A DNA stretch of 64,000 nucleotides from Stenotrophomonas sp. Marseille-Q4652 (lineage in GTDB: Bacteria > Pseudomonadota > Gammaproteobacteria > Xanthomonadales > Xanthomonadaceae). The position numbers and the translations under genes are program-made. The stretch lies in assembly GCF_916618915.1 (NCBI RefSeq), contig NZ_CAKAKE010000001.1, positions 3,267,610-3,331,609 on the forward strand, written 5' to 3'. Below are positions 8,293-16,355 of this stretch, in pieces. How positions within the stretch are numbered: the first letter of the stretch is position 1; the number at the start of each line of letters is the position of its first letter. The notes beneath the pieces were generated by a model that was not told where the DNA came from, searched no databases, and saw only the letters and a list, made by a program, of their open reading frames with translations.

Positions 8293-9513
8293 TCAGTCGA
8301 GGAACAGCTCGATCACGTCGTTGGTGAAGCGCCGGCCCAGCTCGGTCGGCTGCACGTGCTGGCCGTGGACCTGCAGCCAGCCGCGGCGGCAGGCCTCGGC
8401 CAGTGCCGGGCCAATCGTGCTGCGCGGCAGGCCGGTGCCGGCCTCGAAATCGGCCAGCGAAGAACCCTCGTGCAGGCGCAGCAGGTTGAGCATGTACTCG
8501 AACGGCAGGCGCGCAGCGTCGATGATGTCGTCGCCGCCGATCGCCTTCTCTGTGCCGGCGCTGACCATGTAGGTCTGCGGATGCTTGTGCTTCCAGCGGC
8601 GCAGCACGTGCTGGCCGGCTCCGGAGCTGATCTTGCCGTGGGCGCCGGCGCCGATGCCCAGGTAGTCGCCGAAGCGCCAGTAGTTGAGGTTGTGCGCGCA
8701 CTGCCGGCCCGGGCGGGCGTAGGCGCTGACCTCGTACTGGGCGTAGCCGGCCTCGGCCAGCATCGCCTGGCAGTGTTCCTGGATGTCCCAGGCCGCATCG
8801 TCGTCGGGGATGCCCGGCGGCGGCTTGGCGAAGAACACCGTGTTCGGTTCCAGGGTGAGCTGGTAATGGGAGATGTGCGCCGGCTGCAGCGCGAAGGCGC
8901 GCTCCAGGTCGTGCTCGGCCTGGGCCAGGGTCTGGCCGGGCAGGGCGTACATCAGGTCCAGGTTGAAGTTGTCGTAGCCGGCATCCTGGGCCAGCCGTAC
9001 CGCGCGCTCGGCCTCGGCGCTGTCATGGATGCGGCCCAGGGCGCGCAGCGCCTCGTCGTTGAAGGTCTGGATGCCGAAGCTCAGGCGGTTCACGCCGGCG
9101 GCGCGGTAGCGGTCGAAGCGCCCGTGCTCGGCGGTACCCGGGTTGGTCTCCAGGGTGATTTCCAGGTTCGGCGCAAAGCGCAGCCGCGCGCTGGCCGCCT
9201 GCAGGAAACGGTCGATCGCCTCGGGCGGGAACAGGCTGGGCGTGCCGCCGCCGAAGAACACGCTGGTCACCACCCGGCCCCAGACCAGCGGCAGGTCGAA
9301 CTCCAGGTCGCGCACCAGTGCGTCGATGTAGTCGTCGAACGGCAGCGCGCCCTTGCCGGCATGCGAGTTGAAGTCGCAGTACGGGCATTTGCGCACGCAC
9401 CACGGCAGGTGCACGTACAGCGACAGCGGCGGCGGAATCAGCTGCAGCGGGCCGGCGTCGATCGCGCAGGCCTCGCCCGGCAGGTGCTTGCAGTGGTCGT
9501 GGTCGTGCGGCAT
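8293..9513 (-). CDS. hemW: Heme chaperone HemW (radical SAM, HemN-like)
   Basis: Radical SAM protein of the HemW group, which binds heme and delivers it to target proteins rather than oxidising coproporphyrinogen. 406 residues. The iron-sulfur motif C39-x3-C43-x2-C46 (CVRKCPYC) has only the three cysteines typical of HemW; HemN has a further cysteine. GGGTPS near residue 98 is the SAM-binding glycine motif. The C-terminal HemW domain runs from about 300 to the end (FEYMLNLLRLHEG). It lies 8 nt after rdgB, the arrangement rdgB-hemW seen in E. coli. A short His/Cys-rich N-terminal extension (HDHDHCKH) is unusual and could bind metal or heme. Confidence 0.93.
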   Translation of the reverse strand: MPHDHDHCKHLPGEACAIDAGPLQLIPPPLSLYVHLPWCVRKCPYCDFNSHAGKGALPFDDYIDALVRDLEFDLPLVWGRVVTSVFFGGGTPSLFPPEAIDRFLQAASARLRFAPNLEITLETNPGTAEHGRFDRYRAAGVNRLSFGIQTFNDEALRALGRIHDSAEAERAVRLAQDAGYDNFNLDLMYALPGQTLAQAEHDLERAFALQPAHISHYQLTLEPNTVFFAKPPPGIPDDDAAWDIQEHCQAMLAEAGYAQYEVSAYARPGRQCAHNLNYWRFGDYLGIGAGAHGKISSGAGQHVLRRWKHKHPQTYMVSAGTEKAIGGDDIIDAARLPFEYMLNLLRLHEGSSLADFEAGTGLPRSTIGPALAEACRRGWLQVHGQHVQPTELGRRFTNDVIELFLD

Positions 9514-9521
9514 GGCGATGG

Positions 9522-10118
9522 TCAGAGGAGGCCGGCGAGCTGCTGCTTGAGCTGCTGCAGCGCCTGGGCACGATGGCTGAGTTCGTTCTTCAGCGCCGGC
9601 TCCATTTCCGCGGCGGTCAGGCCATGGACCGGATCGAGGAACACCGGGTTGTAGCCAAAGCCGTGGTGGCCGCGCGGGGCATGGGTGATCTCGCCTTCCC
9701 AGCGGCCTTCGCAGATCAGTGGCTGCGGATCGGCAGCGTGGCGCAGCAGCACGATCACCGCGTAGAAACGCGCGCTGCGCTGTCCGTCGGGCACATCACG
9801 CATGACCTCGAGCAGCTTGGCGTTGTTGGCCTGCGCGTTGCTCGGCTCGCCGGCGTAGCGTGCGCTGTACAGGCCGGGCGCCCCGCCCAGGGCGTCCACG
9901 ATCAGGCCCGAGTCGTCGGCCAGTGCCGGCAGGCCGGTCGCCAGGCACGCCGCGCGCGCCTTCAGCAGCGCGTTCTCGACGAAGGTCAGCCCGGTTTCTT
10001 CGACATGACCCAGCCCGAGCTCGGCGGCCGAGGTGATCTGCAGCGGCAGCTCGGCGAGGATCTGCTGCATCTCCACCAGCTTGCCGGCGTTGTGGCTGGC
10101 CAGTACCAGTTGCTTCAT
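9522..10118 (-). CDS. rdgB: dITP/XTP pyrophosphatase (non-canonical purine NTPase)
   Basis: House-cleaning enzyme of the Ham1/RdgB family that hydrolyses dITP, ITP and XTP to monophosphates and pyrophosphate, keeping deaminated purines out of nucleic acids. 198 residues. The nucleotide-binding signature SHNAGK is at residues 8-13, the catalytic acidic pair D68-D69 in LADDSGL, and the conserved FGYNPVF and the C-terminal basic stretch SHRAQAL are in place. The ATG overlaps the stop of the VOC gene upstream (4 nt), and hemW follows after 8 nt. Context with rph links it to RNA and nucleotide maintenance. Confidence 0.95.
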   Translation of the reverse strand: MKQLVLASHNAGKLVEMQQILAELPLQITSAAELGLGHVEETGLTFVENALLKARAACLATGLPALADDSGLIVDALGGAPGLYSARYAGEPSNAQANNAKLLEVMRDVPDGQRSARFYAVIVLLRHAADPQPLICEGRWEGEITHAPRGHHGFGYNPVFLDPVHGLTAAEMEPALKNELSHRAQALQQLKQQLAGLL

Positions 10119-10507
10119 TGACGGGGCTCCAGCAGGTCCCAGGTATTGCCGTAGAGGTCGCGGAACACCGCGACCGTTGCATAGGGTTCGTGGCGCGGCG
10201 CTTCGAGGAATTCCACGCCGGCCGCCAGCATCGCCGCGTGGTCGCGGGCGAAGTCGTCGGTGTGCAGGAAGAAGCCGACCCGGCCGCCGGTCTGGTCGCC
10301 GATGCGGGCCTGCTGTTCCGGGGTGCTGGCGCGGGCCAGCAGCAGGGCCGCGCCCGGGTTGCCATCAGGGGCGACGACCACCCAGCGCTTGCCGTTGCCC
10401 AGGTCCTGGTCCTGGCGCAGGCCGAAGCCGAGCGCGCCGGTGAACCACGCAATCGCGCGGTCGTAGTCGTCCACCAGCAGGGTGGCCAGGGCCAGCTGAC
10501 GCTTCAC
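10115..10507 (-). CDS. VOC family (glyoxalase/bleomycin-resistance fold) protein
   Basis: 130-residue vicinal-oxygen-chelate fold protein made of two beta-alpha-beta-beta-beta modules. The C-terminal metal-site strand is recognisable as [14 protein letters not shown], with the glutamate that usually binds metal. The first module begins [21 protein letters not shown]. The reaction cannot be named from sequence: VOC members include glyoxalases, dioxygenases and antibiotic-binding proteins. It starts with GTG, which overlaps the rph stop as GTGA, and its own stop overlaps the rdgB ATG. It is thus embedded and translationally coupled between two nucleic-acid maintenance genes. Confidence 0.85.
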   Translation of the reverse strand: MKRQLALATLLVDDYDRAIAWFTGALGFGLRQDQDLGNGKRWVVVAPDGNPGAALLLARASTPEQQARIGDQTGGRVGFFLHTDDFARDHAAMLAAGVEFLEAPRHEPYATVAVFRDLYGNTWDLLEPRQ

Positions 10508-11229
10508 GCCGACAGCGCTGCCTGCTGCGCGGCCAGCAGCTCGTTGATGCCCTTCTCGGCCAGGACCAGCAGGGCATCAAGCTCGTCGCGGCGGAAGGCA
10601 TGGCCTTCGGCCGTGCCCTGCAGCTCGATGAAGCCGCCGCCGTCGTTCATCACCACGTTCATGTCGGTATCGCAGGCGCTGTCCTCGGCGTAGTCCAGGT
10701 CCAGCACCGGCACGCCCTTGTAGATACCGACCGAGACCGCGGCCACCGCGCCGAACACCGGGTTGCGCTTGATCTCGCCACGCTTGATCAGCCAGTTCAC
10801 CGCATCGACCAGGGCCACGTAGGCGCCGGTGATCGCCGCGGTGCGGGTGCCGCCGTCGGCCTGCAGCACGTCGCAGTCCAGGGTGATGGTGCGTTCGCCC
10901 AGCGCGCCGCGGTCCACGCAGGCACGCAGGGTGCGGCCGATCAGGCGCTGGATTTCCAGGGTGCGGCCGCCCTGCTTGCCGCGGGCGGCCTCGCGGTCGG
11001 AGCGGGTGTGGGTCGAGCGCGGCAGCATGCCGTATTCGGCCGTCACCCAGCCTTCGCCCTTGCCGCGCAGGAAGCCCGGCACGCGGTTCTCGACGCTGGC
11101 CGTGCACAGCACGCGGGTGTCGCCGAAGCTGACCAGCACCGAGCCTTCGGCGTGGCGGGTGAAGGCGCGTTCGATGCGCACCGGGCGCAGCTGATCGGCC
11201 TGGCGGCCGCTGGGACGGGAGAAGGTCAT
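10504..11229 (-). CDS. rph: Ribonuclease PH
   Basis: Phosphate-dependent 3' to 5' exoribonuclease that trims tRNA 3' ends. 241 residues (E. coli intact enzyme 238). Conserved phosphate-binding arginine-rich segments ([24 protein letters not shown] region near 80-105), and [18 protein letters not shown] and [15 protein letters not shown] are all present, so the active site looks complete. The ATG at 11229 was chosen because translation from further upstream would add a non-homologous basic leader. It heads a minus-strand run rph-VOC-rdgB-hemW and is divergent from yicC; in E. coli rph and yicC are also neighbours. Confidence 0.95.
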   Translation of the reverse strand: MTFSRPSGRQADQLRPVRIERAFTRHAEGSVLVSFGDTRVLCTASVENRVPGFLRGKGEGWVTAEYGMLPRSTHTRSDREAARGKQGGRTLEIQRLIGRTLRACVDRGALGERTITLDCDVLQADGGTRTAAITGAYVALVDAVNWLIKRGEIKRNPVFGAVAAVSVGIYKGVPVLDLDYAEDSACDTDMNVVMNDGGGFIELQGTAEGHAFRRDELDALLVLAEKGINELLAAQQAALSA

Positions 11230-11345
11230 GGGATGTCCGGGATGCGAAGAAGGGAGACGGGCCACGGCGCGGCGCAGGTGTCGTCGGGGGCGCGCGGGAA
11301 GGTCGCTAGAGTACCATTTGCCCTTTGCAGCGCATCGGAAACCGC

Positions 11346-12206
11346 ATGATTCGGAGCATGACCGCCTACGCCGGCGGCGAACGCACAACCCCCTGGGGCA
11401 CGCTTTCCTGCGAGCTGCGCTCGGTCAACCACCGCTTCCTGGAGCTGGGCCTGCGCCTGCCCGAGGAGCTGCGCGCGATCGAGCCGGCCCTGCGCGAGAA
11501 GGTCACCGGTCGCCTGAACCGCGGCAAGCTCGATGCGGTGCTGCGCCTGCGCGCGCCGGAAGTGGCGACCTCGCTGGCGGTCAACGAAGTGCTGGTCGAT
11601 CGGCTCGGCGAGCTGGCCCAGCGCCTGCAGGCCAGGTTCCCGCAGATGCGCGTGGGCTTCACCGATCTGCTGCAGTACCCGGGCGTGCTGCAGGGCCAAG
11701 CGGTCGAGCCGGCCGCGCTGCAGGCCGAGGCGCTGGCGCTGATGGACGAGGTGCTGGACCAGTTCCTGGCCGCGCGTGAACGCGAGGGCGCGCAGCTGGC
11801 CGCGGCCATTGCCGAGCGCGTGGACGGAGTCGAGCGCATCGCCGCCGAGGTCCGCACCCTGATCCCGGCCATCCGCGAGGGCCAGCGCGCCAAGCTGGCC
11901 GCGCGCCTGGCCGACCTGCCGCATCCGGTGGACCCCGGTCGCGCCGAGCAGGAGCTGGTGATGTGGCTGCAGAAGCTGGACGTTGACGAGGAACTGGACC
12001 GCCTGGGCAGCCATGTCAGCGAGATCCGCCGCGTGCTGCGCCAGCGCGAGCCGGTCGGCCGCCGCCTGGACTTCCTGCTGCAGGAGTTCAACCGCGAGGC
12101 CAATACCCTGGGCTCGAAGTCGGTGGACAGCCGCACCTCCAGTGCCGCGGTGGAGCTGAAGGTGCTGATCGACCAGATCCGCGAGCAGGTCCAGAACATC
12201 GAGTAA
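11346..12206 (+). CDS. yicC: YicC family endoribonuclease
   Basis: 286-residue protein of the YicC/YloC family. E. coli YicC is an endoribonuclease implicated in small-RNA turnover. The family start [12 protein letters not shown] is at the ATG 11346, and the conserved C-terminal block ([19 protein letters not shown], then [18 protein letters not shown]) is complete. It is divergent from rph across about 115 nt and followed 90 nt later by gmk. No frame or residue oddity was seen. Confidence 0.93.
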   Translation: MIRSMTAYAGGERTTPWGTLSCELRSVNHRFLELGLRLPEELRAIEPALREKVTGRLNRGKLDAVLRLRAPEVATSLAVNEVLVDRLGELAQRLQARFPQMRVGFTDLLQYPGVLQGQAVEPAALQAEALALMDEVLDQFLAAREREGAQLAAAIAERVDGVERIAAEVRTLIPAIREGQRAKLAARLADLPHPVDPGRAEQELVMWLQKLDVDEELDRLGSHVSEIRRVLRQREPVGRRLDFLLQEFNREANTLGSKSVDSRTSSAAVELKVLIDQIREQVQNIE

Positions 12207-12230
12207 CGGCCACAGGCGCGGCCGCGGCAT

Positions 12231-12259
12231 TTGCAGCTGCGGCCGGCGCTGGTTATCGT
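12231..12259 (+). promoter_or_regulatory. Weak sigma-70-like promoter candidate before gmk
   Basis: TTGCAG, 17 nt, TATCGT. Spacing is ideal but both hexamers are partial matches. It would start transcription about 30 nt before the gmk ATG. Confidence 0.3.
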
Positions 12260-12296
12260 GCGCCGCCCGTTCCCATCGACCCCCGAGACCCGTTCG

Positions 12297-12911
12297 ATGC
12301 GAGGCACCCTCTATATCGTCGCCGCCCCTTCCGGGGCCGGCAAAAGCAGCATCGTCAACGCCACCCTGGCGCGCGACCCGCAGATCTCGCTGTCGATCTC
12401 GTTCACCTCGCGCGCGCCGCGCCCGGGCGAGGTGCAGGGCCAGCACTACCACTTCGTCAGCGCCGAGGAGTTCGAGCGGATGATCGCCGCCGGCGACTTC
12501 TTCGAGCACGCCTGGGTGCATGGCGACTGGAAGGGCACCGCCCGGCAGTCGGTGGAGCCGCAGCTGGACGCCGGCAAGGACGTGCTGCTGGAGATCGACT
12601 GGCAGGGCGCCCAGCAGGTGCGCCAGCTGGTCCCCGGCACGGTGACCGTGTTCATCCTGCCTCCGTCGCGGCAGGCGCTGCAGGACCGCATGCGCAAGCG
12701 CGGCCAGGATAGCGAGGAAGTCATCGCCCAGCGCCTGGCTGCCGCGCGCGAGGAGATGCTGCACTTCAACGACTTCGACTTCGTCATCGTCAACGAAGTG
12801 TTCGACACCGCGGTCGACGAACTGTGCGCCATCTTCACTGCCAGCCGCCTGCGTCGCGAGGTACAGAAACAGCGCCATGCCGACCTGATCCAGGCCCTGC
12901 TGGACCAGTGA
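12297..12911 (+). CDS. gmk: Guanylate kinase
   Basis: Converts GMP to GDP with ATP; essential for guanine nucleotide supply. 204 residues (E. coli 207). The P-loop APSGAGKSS is at residues 10-18 and the GMP-binding block SFTSRAPRPGE at about 38-48, followed by GQHYHFV. The lid and C-terminal helix (RREVQKQRHADLIQALL) are intact. The ATG at 12297 gives the usual MRGTLYIVAAPSGAGKS start. It precedes rpoZ and spoT as in E. coli, placing GMP phosphorylation beside the enzyme that controls ppGpp. Confidence 0.96.
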   Translation: MRGTLYIVAAPSGAGKSSIVNATLARDPQISLSISFTSRAPRPGEVQGQHYHFVSAEEFERMIAAGDFFEHAWVHGDWKGTARQSVEPQLDAGKDVLLEIDWQGAQQVRQLVPGTVTVFILPPSRQALQDRMRKRGQDSEEVIAQRLAAAREEMLHFNDFDFVIVNEVFDTAVDELCAIFTASRLRREVQKQRHADLIQALLDQ

Positions 12912-12956
12912 TAGATTGCAACTGACTGATTTGTAAAGGTTCGGCGCGGCCTTGAC

Positions 12957-12986
12957 TTGCGCCGGGCCGGTGCCGGCCCGTACAAT
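12957..12986 (+). promoter_or_regulatory. Promoter candidate for rpoZ-spoT
   Basis: A good -10 hexamer TACAAT (12981-12986) lies 55 nt before the rpoZ ATG. TTGCGC sits 18 nt upstream of it; a better-looking TTGACT at 12952 is too far (23 nt). It lies in the 129-nt gmk-rpoZ gap. Confidence 0.4.
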
Positions 12987-13040
12987 CGGCGCCCTTTCCC
13001 TCATTCGACTGAGCGGCCGACCAGGTCGCCGGGAGCCCGT

Positions 13041-13340
13041 ATGGCCCGCATCACCGTAGAAGATTGCCTGGAAGTCGTTAACAACCGTTTCGAGCTGGTC
13101 ATGATGGCGTCCAAGCGCGCCCGTCAGCTGGCCAATGGTGTCCAGGCCACCCTCGACAACAGCGAAACCGAGGACAAGCCGACCGTTCTGGCGCTGCGCG
13201 AGATCGCCGCCCGCAACATCGACAACGACCTGATCGAGGAAGTCGAGAAGGCCGAGCGCGAGCGTGCCGAGCGCGAGGCGCTGGAGTGGGCCGCTGCCGA
13301 AGTCGTCGCCGACGAGGACATGTCCAAGAACGACGATTGA
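13041..13340 (+). CDS. rpoZ: RNA polymerase omega subunit
   Basis: 99-residue omega subunit, which assists assembly of beta-prime and forms part of the ppGpp site 1 with it. The start [20 protein letters not shown] and the ARQL...[11 protein letters not shown] core match the family. The C-terminal half is strongly charged ([18 protein letters not shown]), slightly longer than in E. coli (91 residues). The ATG at 13041 is preceded by GGGAG. It is followed by spoT after 107 nt, with a hairpin in between. Confidence 0.95.
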   Translation: MARITVEDCLEVVNNRFELVMMASKRARQLANGVQATLDNSETEDKPTVLALREIAARNIDNDLIEEVEKAERERAEREALEWAAAEVVADEDMSKNDD

Positions 13341-13373
13341 CCGCAGCTTCCGCCGCGATCAACGCCGTGTGCG

Positions 13374-13398
13374 AACAGCCCGCCAAGTGCGGGCTGTT
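13374..13398 (+). terminator. Hairpin between rpoZ and spoT
   Basis: Perfect 10-bp stem (AACAGCCCGC with GCGGGCTGTT) and a 5-nt loop, followed by CTGCATT rather than a U run. It probably lowers read-through from rpoZ into spoT, or stabilises the rpoZ end, rather than stopping transcription fully. Confidence 0.5.
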
Positions 13399-13447
13399 CT
13401 GCATTCCGGGGTTTGCCGTCGTTGCAGCGGTGTCATAGTCTTCCGCC

Positions 13448-15607
13448 ATGAACCCAGGCCCTTCTGCCCAGGTAGCCGCGCCGCAGGGCGAGGCGATCCC
13501 TGACTACGTATTGCAACTGGAGCGCGCGGCCAGTTACCTGCCCGCCGACCAGCTCCCGCTGCTGCGCCGCGCGTGGGAAGTCGGCGCGGCCGCGCACGCC
13601 GGCCAGACCCGCAAGTCGGGCGAACCGTACATCACCCATCCCGTCGCCGTGGCCGTGGTGCTGGCCGAACTCGGCCTGGACCTGGAAACGCTGATCGCCG
13701 CGATCCTGCACGACACCATCGAGGACACCCCGCTCACCCGCGAGGAACTGGCCGCCGAATTCGGCGAGGCCGTGGCCGAACTGGTCGACGGCGTGACCAA
13801 GCTGGACAAGCTCAAGTTCCGCGACCGCCAGGAAGCGGCGGCCGAGAGCTTCCGCAAGATGCTGCTGGCGATGTCGCGCGACCTGCGCGTGATCATGATC
13901 AAGCTGGCCGACCGCCTGCACAACATGCGCACCCTGGGCGCGCAGAGCAGTGAGGCGCGCAGCCGCATCGCCCGCGAGACGCTCGAGATCTACGCGCCGA
14001 TCGCCCAGCGGCTGGGCATGAGCCTGATCAAGTCCGAGCTGCAGAACCTTGGCTTCAAGGCGCTGTATCCGTGGCGCCACGCGATCCTGGAAAAGCACAT
14101 CCGCAGCCAGCCGGTGGTGCGCCGCGAGGCCATGGCCCAGGTCGAGATCCAGCTGTCCCAGCGCCTGGCCCGCGAAGGCCTGGAGCACCGGCTGGTAAGC
14201 CGCATCAAGACGCCGTGGAGCATCTACAACAAGATGCGCGACGAGAACAAATCCTTCGACCAGGTCATGGATGTGTTCGGGTTCCGGCTGGTGATGCGCA
14301 ACGTGCCCAACTGCTACCACGCCCTGGGGGCGGTGCATGCCACGTTCAAGCCGCTGGATGGGCGCTTCCGCGATTTCATCGCCATTCCCAAGGCCAATGG
14401 CTACCAGTCGCTGCACACGGTGCTGTTCGGGCCGTACGGCTCGCCAATCGAGGTGCAGATCCGCACCGAGGAAATGGACCTGATCGCCGAGCGCGGCGTG
14501 GCTGCGCACTGGACCTACAAGTTCGGCGGCGACACCCCCAACAGCGCGCAGAGCCGCGCCCACGCCTGGATCGTGGAGCTGATCGAGTCGCAGCGTGCGG
14601 CCGGCTCGTCGCTGGAGTTCCTGGACAACGTCAAGGTCGACCTGTTCCCCGACGAGGTCTACCTGTTTACGCCCAAGGGCAAGATCCTGGCGCTGCCGCG
14701 CAACTCGACCGCGCTGGACTTCGCCTACGCCGTGCATACCGACATCGGCAACCAGGCCGTGGCCTCGCGCGTGGACAAGAAGCTGGTGCCGCTGCGCACG
14801 CGGCTGGTCAGCGGACAGACGGTGGAAGTGATCATCGCCAAGTCGGCCACGCCCAAGCCGCAGTGGCTGGAATTCGTGGTCAGCTCCAAGGCGCGCACCG
14901 CGATCCGCCACCAGCTCAAGCAGCTCGAGCACGAGGACGCCGTGCAGCTGGGCCACCGCATGCTCGACCGCGCACTGGAGGCGATGGACAGCTCGCTGGA
15001 GCGCCTGCCCAAGGGGCGGCTGGATGCGTTCCTGGCCGAACACCGCTACCCGCGCCTGGAGGCGCTGCTGGCCGACGTCGCGCTGGGCAACTGGATGCCG
15101 ACCCAGGCCGCGCAGGCGCTGATGGCCTACGCCGAACTGCGCGGCGCCGGCAGCTCGCGCCACTCGCAGGAGAAGATCCTGATCAACGGCAGCGAGCGCG
15201 GCGTGGTCAGCTTCGCCAACTGCTGCCAGCCGATCCCCGGCGACGAGATCATGGGTTACCACACCGCCGGCAAGGGCATCGTGGTCCACCGCATGGATTG
15301 CCCGAACCTGGCCGAGCTGCGCAAGTCGCCCGAGCGCTGGGTGCCGATCGGCTGGGACAGCAACGTCACCGGCGACTACGACACCTCGCTGGTGGTGGCC
15401 GTGGAGAATGGCACCGGCGTGCTGGCGCAGCTGGCCGCGGCCATCGCGCAGAGCAAGTCCAACATCGAACGCGTGGACTACCTGGATCGCGACTTCAACG
15501 CCGCGGTGCTGTGCTTCAACATCCAGGTCCGCGACCGCAACCACCTGGCCGAGGTGATGCGTCGCCTGCGCCGGTTGTCGGTGGTGCAGTCGGTCCGTCG
15601 CCAGTAA
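13448..15607 (+). CDS. spoT: Bifunctional (p)ppGpp synthetase/hydrolase
   Basis: Controls the stringent-response alarmone: makes (p)ppGpp and, mainly, degrades it to GDP/GTP. 719 residues. The N-terminal HD hydrolase domain has H64, the H88-D89 pair with E92-D93 (HDTIEDT), and D154 in KLADRLHN. The synthetase domain (about 240-360) shows DVFGFRLV, YQSLHTVLFGP and EVQIRT. TGS (about 395-455), the cysteine-containing helical region (FANCCQPIPGDEI) and the C-terminal ACT domain (about 640-717) follow. With an intact hydrolase motif it is SpoT rather than RelA. It is downstream of gmk and rpoZ; ridA and recG follow, where many gamma-proteobacteria have trmH between spoT and recG. Confidence 0.96.
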   Translation: MNPGPSAQVAAPQGEAIPDYVLQLERAASYLPADQLPLLRRAWEVGAAAHAGQTRKSGEPYITHPVAVAVVLAELGLDLETLIAAILHDTIEDTPLTREELAAEFGEAVAELVDGVTKLDKLKFRDRQEAAAESFRKMLLAMSRDLRVIMIKLADRLHNMRTLGAQSSEARSRIARETLEIYAPIAQRLGMSLIKSELQNLGFKALYPWRHAILEKHIRSQPVVRREAMAQVEIQLSQRLAREGLEHRLVSRIKTPWSIYNKMRDENKSFDQVMDVFGFRLVMRNVPNCYHALGAVHATFKPLDGRFRDFIAIPKANGYQSLHTVLFGPYGSPIEVQIRTEEMDLIAERGVAAHWTYKFGGDTPNSAQSRAHAWIVELIESQRAAGSSLEFLDNVKVDLFPDEVYLFTPKGKILALPRNSTALDFAYAVHTDIGNQAVASRVDKKLVPLRTRLVSGQTVEVIIAKSATPKPQWLEFVVSSKARTAIRHQLKQLEHEDAVQLGHRMLDRALEAMDSSLERLPKGRLDAFLAEHRYPRLEALLADVALGNWMPTQAAQALMAYAELRGAGSSRHSQEKILINGSERGVVSFANCCQPIPGDEIMGYHTAGKGIVVHRMDCPNLAELRKSPERWVPIGWDSNVTGDYDTSLVVAVENGTGVLAQLAAAIAQSKSNIERVDYLDRDFNAAVLCFNIQVRDRNHLAEVMRRLRRLSVVQSVRRQ

Positions 15608-15611
15608 TCCG

Positions 15612-15657
15612 TTTTCCACAGCACATGTGCGCCGCCACGCGCACAAGCTGTGGATAA
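15612..15657. other. Pair of DnaA-box-like sequences in an interrupted hairpin
   Basis: TTTTCCACA (15612-15620) and TGTGGATAA (15649-15657) face each other just after spoT. The second is a perfect TTATCCACA box on the minus strand; the first differs by one base. Between them lies TGTGCGC...GCGCACA, so the whole segment folds as 8 bp (15615-15622 with 15647-15654), a small internal loop and 7 bp more. It could be a DnaA-binding site or simply a transcript hairpin that happens to contain the motif. Confidence 0.45.
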
Positions 15658-15686
15658 CGCCCGCCGCGCCTTGCCGGGCGGGCGTT
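15656..15686 (+). terminator. Hairpin downstream of spoT
   Basis: Perfect 10-bp stem AACGCCCGCC with GGCGGGCGTT and an 11-nt loop, the second of two tandem hairpins after the spoT stop. It ends in TTGCG, so there is no real U tract. Confidence 0.5.
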
Positions 15687-15762
15687 GCGAAGTGGTGGTG
15701 AAAAATTGTCCACCTCGCGCGTGCCGTCGAGCACGCCGGCCAGGCTGGCACGGGGCAGCGGC

Positions 15763-15768
15763 TACAAT
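15763..15768 (+). promoter_or_regulatory. -10 element candidate for ridA
   Basis: TACAAT, 30 nt before the ridA ATG. No clear -35. The placement after two hairpins suggests ridA can be transcribed separately from spoT. Confidence 0.35.
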
Positions 15769-15798
15769 GGCGCGTCTTCCTGCAAGTGGAGCTGCACC

Positions 15799-16182
15799 AT
15801 GTCCCGTCAGATCATCAATACCGCCAAGGCGCCAGCCGCCATCGGTCCCTATTCCCAGGCCGTGCGTGCCGGCAACACCGTGTACTTCTCCGGCCAGATC
15901 CCGCTGGATCCGGCGACCGGCGACATCGTCGCCGGTGACGTCACCGCGCAGGCCCGTCGCGCGTTCGACAACCTCAAGGCCGTGGCCGAGGAGGCCGGTG
16001 GCTCGCTCGACCAGATGGTCCGCCTGGGCCTGTACCTGACCGACCTGGGCGAGTTCGCCAAGGTCAACGCGGTGATGCAGGAGTACTTCCAGGCCCCGTT
16101 CCCGGCCCGCTCGACCATCGAGGTCTCCGGCCTGCCCAAGGGTGCGGCGTTCGAAGTCGATGCGGTGATGGTGCTCGACTGA
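15799..16182 (+). CDS. ridA: RidA family reactive intermediate deaminase
   Basis: Cytosolic trimer that hydrolyses reactive enamine/imine intermediates such as 2-aminoacrylate released by threonine dehydratase. 127 residues, as usual. Signature residues are present: the PAAIGPYSQAV segment, R104 (FPARSTIEVS) that binds the substrate carboxylate, and E119 in GAAFEVDAV. The ATG at 15799 gives the family start MSRQIINT. It lies between spoT and recG, the place where E. coli carries trmH. It may be independently expressed, given the hairpins and -10 element upstream. Confidence 0.95.
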   Translation: MSRQIINTAKAPAAIGPYSQAVRAGNTVYFSGQIPLDPATGDIVAGDVTAQARRAFDNLKAVAEEAGGSLDQMVRLGLYLTDLGEFAKVNAVMQEYFQAPFPARSTIEVSGLPKGAAFEVDAVMVLD

Positions 16183-16355
16183 TCCTTGTTCGTGGCAGGG
16201 GCCGGTTATCCGGTCCCTTGTCCAACGCTGCACCCATCGCGCCACTGCGCGCGAGCTCATGAGCGCCGCGCAATGCGGCAAATCCCTACCCGCATCCGCG
16301 CATCGGGCGCGCGTGTGGGGTTCCGGTCGGCAGGCGATGCCGTCATCCTTGCGCA

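Noticed and set aside
12952..12986. TTGACT-TACAAT as a strong rpoZ promoter
   Set aside because: The hexamers are 23 nt apart, too far for sigma-70; only the -10 was retained with a weaker -35.
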